From NCBI GenBank assembly GCA_046759865.1, contig JBHIDB010000032.1, positions 1 to 11,964 on the forward strand: a stretch of DNA of 11,964 nucleotides, in the 5' to 3' direction. Below, piece after piece: positions 5,797 through 11,964 of the stretch. The stretch comes from JAJISK01 sp046759865. GTDB lineage: Archaea > Thermoplasmatota > Thermoplasmata > RBG-16-68-12 > JAJISG01. Both the position numbers and the translations under genes were made by a program. Under the pieces are notes generated by a model. It was not told the DNA's origin. It worked only from the letters and a program-made list of their open reading frames with translations, and made no database searches. The first letter of the stretch is position 1, and each line of letters starts with the position of its first letter.

Positions 5797-6678
5797 CTAT
5801 TCCGAAGGGGCGGTTCGGCGGTTCAGGTAGATCCCCAAGATGATGAGACCCCCGCCGGCAACGAGAGAGAGGGACGGCTCTTCGGACAGGAAGGCGATGC
5901 CCATGACCGCGGCGATCACGGGGATCACCATCTGGTACACGCCCCCCTGGGACGCCGTGATCCGGTTCAAGGCCCAGTGCCAGACCACGTAGCTGAGGGC
6001 CGTGCTGATCGTTCCGAAGTAGAGGGCGAGGCCCCAACCCTCGAGGGAGACGGGCACCTCGAGGAGGTCCACCGGGCTCGTCAAGAGCAGCGCAGGAAGG
6101 GCGACCACCGTGAGGATGGCGAAGCTGTACAGGGTGTAGCTGAAGTCTTCGGTGAATCGACGCCCAAACACAGAGTAGGCGCCCCAGGAGACCCCCGTGA
6201 CGATCATCAGGACGACTCCGACTCCCGTGACCAAGGCCACGCCGCCGTACGTCAGGGTGAAGACGCCCGCGACCGCGAGAGCCAGGCCGATGAGTTCTCT
6301 CGGTCCTAGCCTCTCGTGCTCGACGGCGACGCCCAACAGGGCCATCGAAAGGACCACCGCGGCGAAGAAGACGAAGGTCCCGGCTGCGGCCCCGATGAAG
6401 AGGTAGCCGAAGGAGATGGAGAAGCCGTAGGATGCGAGCAGGAGGCCGCCGATGAGGTTGGCCTGCCTCAAAGGCACACGAGGGAATGCCTTCGGGAGGG
6501 CCAGATGGAGGGCAACTAGCATGCCCAGACCGCTGCCGAACCGGATGACGGTCAGAACGAAGGGGGAGACGAGTTCGCTGGCGACCATGAAACGCGTGAT
6601 CACGCTGTTCGCGGCGAAGGAGAAGACGACGAAGCCCAACGCCGCGCTCAGGCCGGCGCCAGATTCCTTTACGCTCAC
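5797..6678 (-). CDS. DMT-superfamily transporter, EamA family
   Basis: A 293-residue membrane protein with ten predicted helices in two EamA repeats. The first repeat covers about 8-146, ending in the LGPRELIGLALAVAGVF block (124-140). The second covers about 150-286, ending in the equivalent SLVAGGGLIILGIYL block (271-285). The ITASQGGVYQMVIPVIAAVMG block (240-260) is the usual signature of helix 9. The family exports or imports small metabolites such as amino acids, and sequence alone does not give the substrate. The start is a GTG at 6676-6678 with GGAG about nine bases upstream. The gene is not tightly linked to a neighbour; the miniprotein downstream has its own TATA box. Confidence 0.92.
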   Translation of the reverse strand: MSVKESGAGLSAALGFVVFSFAANSVITRFMVASELVSPFVLTVIRFGSGLGMLVALHLALPKAFPRVPLRQANLIGGLLLASYGFSISFGYLFIGAAAGTFVFFAAVVLSMALLGVAVEHERLGPRELIGLALAVAGVFTLTYGGVALVTGVGVVLMIVTGVSWGAYSVFGRRFTEDFSYTLYSFAILTVVALPALLLTSPVDLLEVPVSLEGWGLALYFGTISTALSYVVWHWALNRITASQGGVYQMVIPVIAAVMGIAFLSEEPSLSLVAGGGLIILGIYLNRRTAPSE

Positions 6679-6752
6679 GGCCGCAGCTCCAGGCCGGCGA
6701 TTAGACTTCGGGCCTCTTTGCCAATATGTCCGTCCACGGGGGCCCGGACCAA

Positions 6753-7121
6753 CTAAGGCTGCGACGGGTTCTTCTCGTACTTCGGCTCGTAGAGCTGCAC
6801 TTGGACGCCGCCCGGCATGGTGAAGAAGGTCACGAACCCGAACCCGTGATCCTCGATGTCCTGGTCGAATTCGACACCGCGGGCCTGCAGCTCGGCCACC
6901 GTGCCATGGATGTCGTCGCAGTAGAACGATACATGATGTGTCCCCGACGGCGGACCGCCGCTCTCGTGGAGGGGGTGGACGCCGATGTCGCCCTCGGGAA
7001 GGTCGAAGATCAACCAGCCTTCGCCTGTGTCTGAGTACGGCAGCTTGAGCTTGTCGCGAATGAACGCGCGCGTCGCCTCCGCATCCGACGAGTAGAACAG
7101 ACCGTGCACGCCTCGGATCAT
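6753..7121 (-). CDS. VOC superfamily protein, glyoxalase-like
   Basis: A 122-residue single-domain vicinal oxygen chelate protein. It has both beta-alpha-beta modules: VHGLFYSSDAEATRAFIRD (5-23) with GEGWLIFDLPEGDIGVHP (33-50), and HHVSFYCDDIHGTVAELQARG (62-82) with GVQVQLYEP (105-113). H6, H62 or H63 and E112 are at the positions where the superfamily places metal ligands, so a metal enzyme is possible. It is not closely similar to the VOC protein at the left end of the window. The start is ATG 7119-7121 because GGAGGAAAGGA lies just upstream and the fold starts there; the open frame continues further but without protein character. TTAATA on the minus strand at 7163-7168 is a suitable TATA box. 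Confidence 0.88.
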   Translation of the reverse strand: MIRGVHGLFYSSDAEATRAFIRDKLKLPYSDTGEGWLIFDLPEGDIGVHPLHESGGPPSGTHHVSFYCDDIHGTVAELQARGVEFDQDIEDHGFGFVTFFTMPGGVQVQLYEPKYEKNPSQP

Positions 7122-7162
7122 GGGTCCTTTCCTCCGCGGGGTTCTGGAATGCTGTCGGGTCG

Positions 7163-7168
7163 TATTAA
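7163..7168 (-). promoter_or_regulatory. TATA-like element of the VOC gene
   Basis: TTAATA on the minus strand is centred about 45 bases before the ATG. Transcription would begin about 18 bases before the start, which leaves room for the GGAGG ribosome site. So this gene would use a short leader, unlike its leaderless neighbours. Confidence 0.4.
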
Positions 7169-7229
7169 GGCGTACGGTGCAGGAGGACCGGGCGGTGCCC
7201 AAGATTAGCCTTGCCTGGGAGCAGGACCC

Positions 7230-8354
7230 CTAAGATCGGAACCGTGCGGGTCGACCTGACCTTCTGCCGACCTTTCGAGACAGGCGGGCCTTCGCGAGGA
7301 GCTTTTCTTGCACGGCGTTCCGGAGGCCCGCTTCAAACCCCTCCCCGTCCCCCCGTTCGAACACGAGGGACCAATCGATGAGGTATTCCCCATTTGTAGC
7401 CCCCTCAAGCGCTCGGAGGCCCGCCTCCGTCCGCACCAGCACCGTCTCAAACCCCGCCGGAGATCCGGCCTGGCCCACCGACAGATCAGCCAGACGATTG
7501 GTGTAGTCGAGGCAGGAGAGGCAGCTGGAGTCAAAGGCAAGATAGAGTTCGTCGAGGTCGATCCGCGCCTCCGTCCCGTCGTAGTAACGAACGCGAACGT
7601 CGTCCGGGACATCGATGGATTCGACGAGGCGGCCTCGGGGGCTCACAGCCCTCTCGAAGAAGCTCCTCTGCCATCGGGCGTTGGAGAGGGCGCCGTAGCA
7701 GAACTCCCCCACAATGAGGACGACGTCTCGACTCGGCGGGACCCCGTTGAGCTGCATCCTACGGACCATCCGGGTCTGGCAGGGGCGACTCACGAGGGCC
7801 AGGCGCATGGGCTCCTCTTCGGAGTGCCAGAGGTCTCGCAGGAAGCGGACGGTCTGGGGCTTCCGGAACGGATCCCCCCGGGGCACTTCGACTGGCTCCC
7901 CTCGTCGGATCAGGGTGTGACCGGTGGGATTCGTGCCCGGCGGTGCGGGGACGACGGCGGCGTCGATCTCCCCGGCCTCGAGGAGGTAGGTCAGGAAGGA
8001 GCGAAGAGTCCCTCGGTCGTCGGGATGAGGCGTCCACTCGGAGGACGTGACGCGCGTCGCGCGCAGGACGCGGCCCAATGGCCCTTCCCGGATCCCATAC
8101 TGCACCTCAAGGGCGAGGTCTAACGACTCTACCTCGGGACAAGAGACGTAGCACATGCCCGCCGTCTCGCACTCCGAGGGCGTGTACGCGAAGGTGTCGC
8201 CGCGAACGCTCGCGGCGTCGCATCCCTCCCGGGCACAGGCGTCGAGACAGATGAGGCAGAAGGTGCACCTCCCAGGGTCGTACACCTCCCGCAACAGATC
8301 CCCGAACGTCTTGGGAGCCTCCCCCGCGGCCCCCTCAGAGGCTCTCAGTGCCAC
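7230..8354 (-). CDS. Coenzyme F420 hydrogenase/dehydrogenase beta subunit family protein
   Basis: A 374-residue iron-sulfur flavoprotein of the FrhB/FdhB/FpoF family, which passes electrons between F420H2 and iron-sulfur or flavin partners. A ferredoxin-like cluster site C30-x2-C33-x2-C36-x3-C40 lies in GRCTFCLICLDAC. C62, C68 and C72 (CETAGMCYVSCPE) may help bind a second cluster. The C-terminal FrhB/FdhB domain shows SRPCQTRMVRRM (about 189-200), GEFCYGALS (216-224), CLSCLDYTNRLADLSVG (278-294) and GSPAGFETVLVRTEAG (297-312), all close to the family consensus. No hydrogenase or dehydrogenase subunit gene adjoins it, so it may act as a stand-alone F420-dependent oxidoreductase. The open frame extends to 8528, but GTG 8354 is the first start after the TATA box (8398-8407). 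No Shine-Dalgarno precedes this GTG; an out-of-frame ATG does have one. Confidence 0.92.
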   Translation of the reverse strand: MALRASEGAAGEAPKTFGDLLREVYDPGRCTFCLICLDACAREGCDAASVRGDTFAYTPSECETAGMCYVSCPEVESLDLALEVQYGIREGPLGRVLRATRVTSSEWTPHPDDRGTLRSFLTYLLEAGEIDAAVVPAPPGTNPTGHTLIRRGEPVEVPRGDPFRKPQTVRFLRDLWHSEEEPMRLALVSRPCQTRMVRRMQLNGVPPSRDVVLIVGEFCYGALSNARWQRSFFERAVSPRGRLVESIDVPDDVRVRYYDGTEARIDLDELYLAFDSSCLSCLDYTNRLADLSVGQAGSPAGFETVLVRTEAGLRALEGATNGEYLIDWSLVFERGDGEGFEAGLRNAVQEKLLAKARLSRKVGRRSGRPARFRS

Positions 8355-8364
8355 AGGCGCACAT
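8335..8364 (-). other. Short open frame overlapping the start of the F420 beta-family gene
   Basis: ATG 8364 opens a nine-residue frame, MCACGTESL, ending in TGA at 8335-8337. GGGGAG (8369-8374) is four bases before it, and the predicted transcription start is only about a dozen bases upstream. It overlaps the presumed GTG start of the main gene (8354) in another frame. It may be a leader peptide, a frameshifted true start, or chance. Confidence 0.3.
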
Positions 8365-8556
8365 GGCGCTCCCCGTCTAAGGACACTGAGGAGGGCATTG
8401 TATATGCTGACCCTTACGGTACATAGAGGCCGTTCTCCCCGGGATCTAGGAAGGCGTTCGTCAAGATCTCCCGATAGGACGGGTGCACCACCGTCCCGCA
8501 AGAGGAACCCATCAAGACGCGCACCCATCCCTAACCGAACAAGGACACTCGATGGA
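8355..8556 (-). promoter_or_regulatory. Promoter and upstream hairpin in the gap between two minus-strand genes
   Basis: About 200 bases without a recognisable gene. GCATATAC on the minus strand (near 8400-8407) is a clear TATA-like box for the F420 beta-family gene. Upstream of it, GGACGG (8477-8482) and CCGTCC (8491-8496) form a perfect six-pair stem with an eight-base loop. It lies about 60 bases past the stop of the DUF411 gene and is a candidate terminator. Confidence 0.5.
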
Positions 8557-9198
8557 CTACACTTCCATGAACACGGTGGCCTGACCGCCTTCCAGCGCGT
8601 AGATGACGAAGGGGCCCCCCTTCATGCCGCCCATTCCCGGAGAGCCTCCGGGCATGCCCGGGAGGGATATGCCATCGATGGTAGGTCGGTCTTGCATGAG
8701 CATGTAAAGAGCGGCCATCGGCACGTGCCCTTCAACGAAGTAAGCTCCCCAGACAGAGCTGTGGCAACTCTGCATGTTCCTAGGGATGCCGTAGCTGGCC
8801 TTGACTCCTGAGAGGTCCGTCATCTCGTGGGTCGTCACGTGGAAGCCATGGCTCTCCAGGTAGTCCAGGTAGTGGTGGCAACATCCGCACGTGGGTTGCA
8901 GATAGACTTCGATGGCTCCGACCTGAACAGGCGGCTCACCGCCGTCGCCCGGGGGCTGGGTGGAGACGAAGCCATACAGCACAAGGGAGGCACCGATCAG
9001 CCCGACCGCGAGGATCGAGTAGAGGAGCGTCTTGCCGGTTCTTCGCCGGGTCCCCGTTCGAGGTCTCGCGGGGCTCGGCCCCGCGCCCACCCTGGGCCCA
9101 CCCGTCTTCGCTCTGGGGTGAACCCTGGTCACATGAGAAGGCAAGTTCCCCCGCTTCACCGGGACGCCACACGTCGGGCAATTCTGGAAGGACGGCAT
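8557..9198 (-). CDS. Membrane-anchored DUF411 (CopG-like) protein with N-terminal zinc finger
   Basis: A 213-residue protein with three parts. Residues 7-27 are a C2H2-type zinc-finger pattern: C7-x2-C10-x11-H22-x4-H27. A basic proline-rich linker (28-55) leads to one membrane helix (about 57-78). Residues 95-213 are a DUF411 domain, with VYLQPTCGCCHHYLDYLE (98-115), QSCHSSVWGAYFVEGHVP (143-160) and the glycine- and methionine-rich GMPGGSPGMGG (181-191). DUF411 proteins, including bacterial CopG, bind copper through these Cys, His and Met residues and occur with copper or silver resistance genes. With the basic side in, the finger would be cytosolic and DUF411 outside. That combination is unusual: typical DUF411 proteins carry only a signal peptide. 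ATG 9198 is chosen because the finger starts at residue 7. Divergent to the eight-helix protein. Confidence 0.88.
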   Translation of the reverse strand: MPSFQNCPTCGVPVKRGNLPSHVTRVHPRAKTGGPRVGAGPSPARPRTGTRRRTGKTLLYSILAVGLIGASLVLYGFVSTQPPGDGGEPPVQVGAIEVYLQPTCGCCHHYLDYLESHGFHVTTHEMTDLSGVKASYGIPRNMQSCHSSVWGAYFVEGHVPMAALYMLMQDRPTIDGISLPGMPGGSPGMGGMKGGPFVIYALEGGQATVFMEV

Positions 9199-9506
9199 CG
9201 GCCCCCCATCCCATCTCAGGGCCGAGTTGAAAATTGTCGTCTCATTACTGCATATACCGGTACTGATGAAATCCCCACCCTCGTCCGATTCACGATCTCC
9301 GAGGCGGAGTCAGCCGGGCCAGCACTTCTGTGGGCCCCCACCTGGATTCGGAAGGGCCAGTCCCATCCGTGTTTGCAGCCATGACCTACCTCGAACCACT
9401 CGGCTTCTTCGTTGGACTGCCCATTGGGGCCGAGCCGAATAGACTGTAAATACTGTCCTTGCCCAAGGACCATCATCCCACACTCCTCTCACGACTCGGT
9501 GATGAG
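9199..9506. promoter_or_regulatory. Divergent intergenic region, 308 bases, no gene seen
   Basis: No open frame in this stretch has recognisable protein features. Toward the DUF411 gene the minus strand reads GGTATATGC (9250-9258), a good TATA box with a leader of about 30 bases, and a weaker AT-rich patch at 9228-9236. Toward the membrane protein TGTAAATAC (9445-9453) is a good TATA box. The centre is long for a pair of simple promoters, so it could hold regulator sites. TCGGCT and AGCCGA arms about 30 bases apart (near 9400-9440) are the only repeat seen. Confidence 0.5.
9445..9453 (+). promoter_or_regulatory. TATA box of the eight-helix membrane protein gene
   Basis: TGTAAATAC stands out in GC-rich sequence. 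Transcription starting about 26 bases on would give a leader near 30 bases that contains GGTGAT (9498-9503) as the ribosome site. This also rules out the TTG at 9459 as start. Confidence 0.5.
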
Positions 9507-10370
9507 ATGACGCATATTCTTGTCCCTCTGCACGTCGTCCTTGGGGAGTTGGCCGGCTTGGCCTTCCTGTGGGCGTTGGTGGAAATGGTCAGGAAGCCGA
9601 ACCCGGCGGGCGTCCGGAGGGCGCAATACGCGGCCATTGCGGGTCTCGCCTTCGTGGCTGCCAGTTGGGTCCTGGGTGGCTACTATTACGTAAGCGTCTA
9701 CGGAGCCAGCGTGAAGCCGCTGATCAAGGAGGGGCCGGCACCGTGGGCCCACTTGATCTTCATGGAAACCAAAGAACACGTGTTCCTCTTCCTGCCGTTC
9801 ATTGGGGGAGCCGCCGCGGCGATCGCATTCACGTACGGAGGACGCCTGTCTGAGGACTCGTCGGCCCGGAAGGGATTCCTGGCCCTCACCGGCTTGAGCG
9901 TATTGATGGTCCTGGGCGTCGGGATGATGGGGTTCATCGTAAGCACGGGGTATCGGGATTCCCTCGAGGCGATGCACCTGCTGACCGTCCCGCTGGCGCT
10001 GATTGGCCTCGCGGCGGCCGCGACCGCCCCGCTTCATGCGGAGGTGCCGAAACCGGCATTCAGCGAGAGAATCCCCCTCTGGGGTGTCTATGCGGCCGCC
10101 ATCTTCGCGATGGTCCTCGTGACCGCGCTTACGATCGGGTCCGAGCTCAATGCCGGGCTAAAGGGCTGGCTCGCCGCATCCTTCGGTCACCACTGGGTTG
10201 GGAAAGGCGTCCTCGCGACCGTGAGCTTTGGGGTCATCGTCGGCGGGGCGATGCTGCTTCGGCGGAAACGGTCGACCCGGGTGTATCGGGGCGCCCTGCT
10301 GACCTTCGCCTCCGCCTTCCTCTTGGGCGCGATCATCCTAGCCTTCTACGCCTACGAGTACCTCTACTGA
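9507..10370 (+). CDS. Polytopic membrane protein of unknown function, 8 helices
   Basis: A 287-residue protein with eight predicted membrane helices at about 4-27, 41-62, 88-110, 123-146, 155-174, 190-211, 232-252 and 262-283. Histidines lie at or near several helix ends: H9 in VPLHVVLGE, H91 in METKEHVFLFLPF, H157 in EAMHLLTVP, and H228-H229. Histidine pairs in such helices can bind heme b or copper, so a cytochrome-like or metal-transport role is conceivable but unproven. I do not recognise the family. ATG 9507 is chosen over the TTG at 9459 because of GGTGAT three bases upstream and the position of the TATA box. The divergent neighbour is the DUF411 protein, which hints at a shared metal or redox context. 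A strong hairpin follows the stop. Confidence 0.85.
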   Translation: MTHILVPLHVVLGELAGLAFLWALVEMVRKPNPAGVRRAQYAAIAGLAFVAASWVLGGYYYVSVYGASVKPLIKEGPAPWAHLIFMETKEHVFLFLPFIGGAAAAIAFTYGGRLSEDSSARKGFLALTGLSVLMVLGVGMMGFIVSTGYRDSLEAMHLLTVPLALIGLAAAATAPLHAEVPKPAFSERIPLWGVYAAAIFAMVLVTALTIGSELNAGLKGWLAASFGHHWVGKGVLATVSFGVIVGGAMLLRRKRSTRVYRGALLTFASAFLLGAIILAFYAYEYLY

Positions 10371-10396
10371 CCTGCAGTCCTCGGGGGAACGCCGTA

Positions 10397-10430
10397 TCGG
10401 AGGACCACAACAGGGGGGGAGGTCCTCCGA
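10397..10430 (+). terminator. Strong 10-pair stem-loop with G-run loop
   Basis: TCGGAGGACC (10397-10406) and GGTCCTCCGA (10421-10430) are perfect complements with a 14-base loop that contains seven consecutive G. It begins 26 bases after the stop codon of the membrane protein. It is the strongest hairpin in the window and is probably a terminator, although there is no T-run. Confidence 0.6.
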
Positions 10431-10669
10431 AGGCCGGGGGATTACGTAGCGCTTCATGCGTAACGCCACGGTCAAGTGGCAACGGGGTTGGGAACGCCAT
10501 GGCGGGCTGAAGGATGTGGAGAAGGTCTACAACTTGACGTGATCCCGTTCAAATTTTGTTGAACAACGCTTTTCCAAGGATCTGATCTCCAATCAGAAAT
10601 CGGACGAGTTGAGGAAGCGAGGGCGAGCTCCTTCTTGCCTCGGTGGGAGCTTGGAAAGGGGAGCGCGGC
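10431..10669 (+). promoter_or_regulatory. Long structured leader/promoter region of the glycosyltransferase gene
   Basis: No gene is recognised in these 239 bases. CGCCATGGCG (10495-10504) is a perfect 10-base palindrome. GTTCAA-ATTTTG-TTGAAC (10547-10564) is a perfect six-base inverted repeat in the only AT-rich patch and may be a promoter with operator. Downstream, TCTGAT-CTCCA-ATCAGA (10581-10597) can form a hairpin, and AGCTCC can pair with GGAGCT (about 10627-10651). If transcription starts near 10580, the leader is about 90 bases and folded, long for this window. No known riboswitch pattern was recognised. Confidence 0.4.
10547..10564. promoter_or_regulatory. Inverted repeat, possible operator
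   Basis: GTTCAA and TTGAAC flank the AT-rich spacer ATTTTG. An 18-base site with two-fold symmetry and AT-rich centre is typical of a dimeric regulator site, and it overlaps the likely promoter. Confidence 0.4.
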
Positions 10670-11964
10670 GTGACCGTTTCGAGGCGGGTCTCGGAACGGC
10701 GCTGGGGCAGACGTTTCTTCTCGGTGATGTTTTCGATCTGGATCGGAGTCGCCCTCGTGTTCGCGGTCACGGTTGTGAACTGGAGCCAGCTCATCTCTCT
10801 CGTCCAGTTCGGCCTGATGGTCCTCTTTCTGTTCAGCTTCTCCTTCGCCTTCTCGAAGCGACTCCTCTCCCTCTTTCTCCCGCCCTACCCGCTGTCAGCA
10901 CTGGACGGCCTCACCGGATCGCCACGGGTAGCTATCCTGTACACGACCATGAACGACGTTGTCCCGGAGTGTGTTCGCGCCATTCGACAGACCTATCCTT
11001 GCGACGTCTACCTCCTCGACGACTCCTCGGACCAGGCGAAGCGTGCGGTGGTCGACGCCCTTGCCAAAGAAGCGGGCTTTTCCGTAGCCCGGAGGCCTGA
11101 ACGCCTCGGCTTCAAGGCGGGAGCCCTCAACAACTGGCTACGGCTTCACGGCCGTGCCTACGATTACTTCGTTCTTCTCGACGCGGATTCGTTTCTCCCC
11201 CCAGATTGGGTCGAGCTGGCCCTCCGATATGCGGAGCACCCTGCGAACCAAGATGTGGCAATCTTCCAGGGAATGATCAACATCTGGAACACGGACCGAC
11301 CGTTCCCAGCGGCCCTCGCCCCCACCCACCTTCTCAGCCACGATGAGTGGGAGCGGAAGCTCGCGAACTACCTCGGAACGGTGGTATGCTACGGCCACAA
11401 CGTGATGATTCGCGTTGGCCCTGTCTTGGAGATCGGCGGGTTCGACGAAGGTTATGTGTCGGAGGACTTCGCGACGGCCGTCAAGCTCGCCTCCCACGGC
11501 CAGGGCTCCGTCTTCGTCCCTTTGCACTCGTGGGAAGCGCTGCCGGAGAACGTCCGGGGCTTCGTACGGAGACAGAACAAGTGGACCCGGAGCTCGATGG
11601 AGTTCTTCTCCTTCGTCCCGCCGGCGCGCATTCCCTGGTGGAAGAAGCTCGTGCTCCTCACGGTCCCTTGGGGCCACCTCGCGTATGTAGCCATCATGGC
11701 GGCGATCCTCCTCGCCGTCTTCGGCCGCCTCTCGAGCTTCAACGCCTTCGTGGCCTTCGGCCAAAACCTCGCCACCGCCCCCCTCGCGTACATCTGGTCC
11801 ATCCCCCTCTTCCGGTTCATCATCCTTCTCACGCTCGTGACCTTTGCCTTCACGCTCGCGAAGCTCGTCCAGGTCCGCCTATCGCTCCTCGTCTTCGCCC
11901 GCGCGAACCTTCTGAGCAAGGCCATCGGGTCGATCATGCTTCCTCACGAGGTCCGTTCCATGGT
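10670..11964 (+). CDS. Membrane-bound family 2 glycosyltransferase (cellulose synthase-like), 3' truncated by window
   Basis: At least 431 residues, running off the right edge. Two membrane helices (about 19-37 and 42-62) precede a cytosolic GT-A domain. Sugar-nucleotide binding residues are DDS (117-119) in YLLDDSSD and the DxD motif in LLDADSF (169-175). GFKAGALNNWL (147-157) is also typical. The catalytic acid pair is ED (265-266) in VSEDFATAVKLA. The product-binding QxxRW position reads RRQNKWTR, ending at W305, with Q one place off and K for R. At least two more helices follow (about 327-351 and 371-398). It resembles processive beta-glycan synthases of the BcsA type, which polymerise and export a polysaccharide, but single-sugar transferases share this layout. 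GTG 10670 is chosen because GGGGAG is seven bases upstream. Confidence 0.9.
   Translation, partial: MTVSRRVSERRWGRRFFSVMFSIWIGVALVFAVTVVNWSQLISLVQFGLMVLFLFSFSFAFSKRLLSLFLPPYPLSALDGLTGSPRVAILYTTMNDVVPECVRAIRQTYPCDVYLLDDSSDQAKRAVVDALAKEAGFSVARRPERLGFKAGALNNWLRLHGRAYDYFVLLDADSFLPPDWVELALRYAEHPANQDVAIFQGMINIWNTDRPFPAALAPTHLLSHDEWERKLANYLGTVVCYGHNVMIRVGPVLEIGGFDEGYVSEDFATAVKLASHGQGSVFVPLHSWEALPENVRGFVRRQNKWTRSSMEFFSFVPPARIPWWKKLVLLTVPWGHLAYVAIMAAILLAVFGRLSSFNAFVAFGQNLATAPLAYIWSIPLFRFIILLTLVTFAFTLAKLVQVRLSLLVFARANLLSKAIGSIMLPHEVRSM

Noticed and set aside
5696..6037. Upstream part of the long minus-strand frame containing the DUF2795-like protein
   Set aside because: It overlaps the well-supported transporter in another frame and reads as low-complexity Pro/Gly/Arg sequence. 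Only the portion from ATG 5695 looks like a protein.
7308..8123. Open frame of 271 codons on the plus strand
   Set aside because: It is antisense to the F420 beta-family gene, whose cysteine motifs and C-terminal domain are conserved. The plus-strand product has no family features.
9216..9476. Open frame of 86 codons on the minus strand in the divergent gap
   Set aside because: Its composition shows no domain or membrane pattern, it covers both predicted promoters, and it lacks a ribosome site.
10609..11100. Open frame of 163 codons on the plus strand
   Set aside because: It overlaps the glycosyltransferase N-terminal half in another frame and has the Arg/Pro/Ser-rich look of an out-of-frame translation.
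11138..11764. Open frame of 208 codons on the minus strand
   Set aside because: It is antisense to conserved glycosyltransferase motifs and consists of charged, repetitive sequence typical of antisense frames in GC-rich DNA.
1..11964. CRISPR array, insertion sequence or integrase-type mobile element
   Set aside because: No regularly spaced repeats, no transposase or recombinase motifs and no long terminal inverted repeats were seen.

Overview
The window looks like a piece of a GC-rich archaeal genome, most likely from a Thermoplasmatota-type lineage. The lineage is an inference. It rests on a bacterio-opsin-activator type HTH_10 regulator, a coenzyme F420 hydrogenase/dehydrogenase beta-family protein, a DUF2795/DUF5789-like small protein, TATA-like boxes about 25 bases before several start codons (leaderless style) and Shine-Dalgarno plus GTG starts on other genes. 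No rRNA, tRNA, CRISPR array, insertion sequence or phage gene was seen. About a dozen genes lie on both strands. Most are separated by real intergenic gaps with their own promoter or hairpin, so the region reads as many single-gene units rather than an operon.

Layout. 1-45 is the last few codons of a gene entering from the left. 165-608 (+) is a PhnB-like VOC protein, converging on a SnoaL-like protein (728-1156, -). Divergent from that is a HAD phosphatase (1297-1959, +), which converges closely on a small conserved protein of unknown function (1974-2393, -). Divergent from that is a solitary DNA methyltransferase (2554-3450, +). Next comes the most notable gene, 3661-4923 (-): an archaeal HTH_10 transcription regulator fused to an O6-alkylguanine-DNA alkyltransferase. 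It is divergent from a small thioredoxin-like CPLC protein (5035-5340, +). A DUF2795-like miniprotein (5501-5695, -), an EamA/DMT transporter (5797-6678, -), a second VOC protein (6753-7121, -), an F420 beta-family iron-sulfur flavoprotein (7230-8354, -) and a membrane-anchored DUF411 protein with an N-terminal zinc finger (8557-9198, -) follow on the minus strand. An eight-helix membrane protein (9507-10370, +) is divergent from the last of these. The window ends inside a membrane-bound family 2 glycosyltransferase (10670 onward, +) with a long, structured leader.

How the genes may work together. The strongest lead is the alkyltransferase-regulator fusion. Its architecture is analogous to bacterial Ada (a DNA-repair alkyl acceptor joined to a transcription regulator) but is built from an archaeal helix-turn-helix family. 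The thioredoxin-like gene shares its divergent promoter region, and both promoters carry the same GGTCTT(T)ATC element in mirror orientation, which suggests co-regulation. A second lead is the pair formed by the zinc-finger/DUF411 protein (a likely copper-binding extracytoplasmic domain) and the divergent polytopic membrane protein, which has several histidines in or near its helices. The remaining genes look like accessory metabolism and stress functions.
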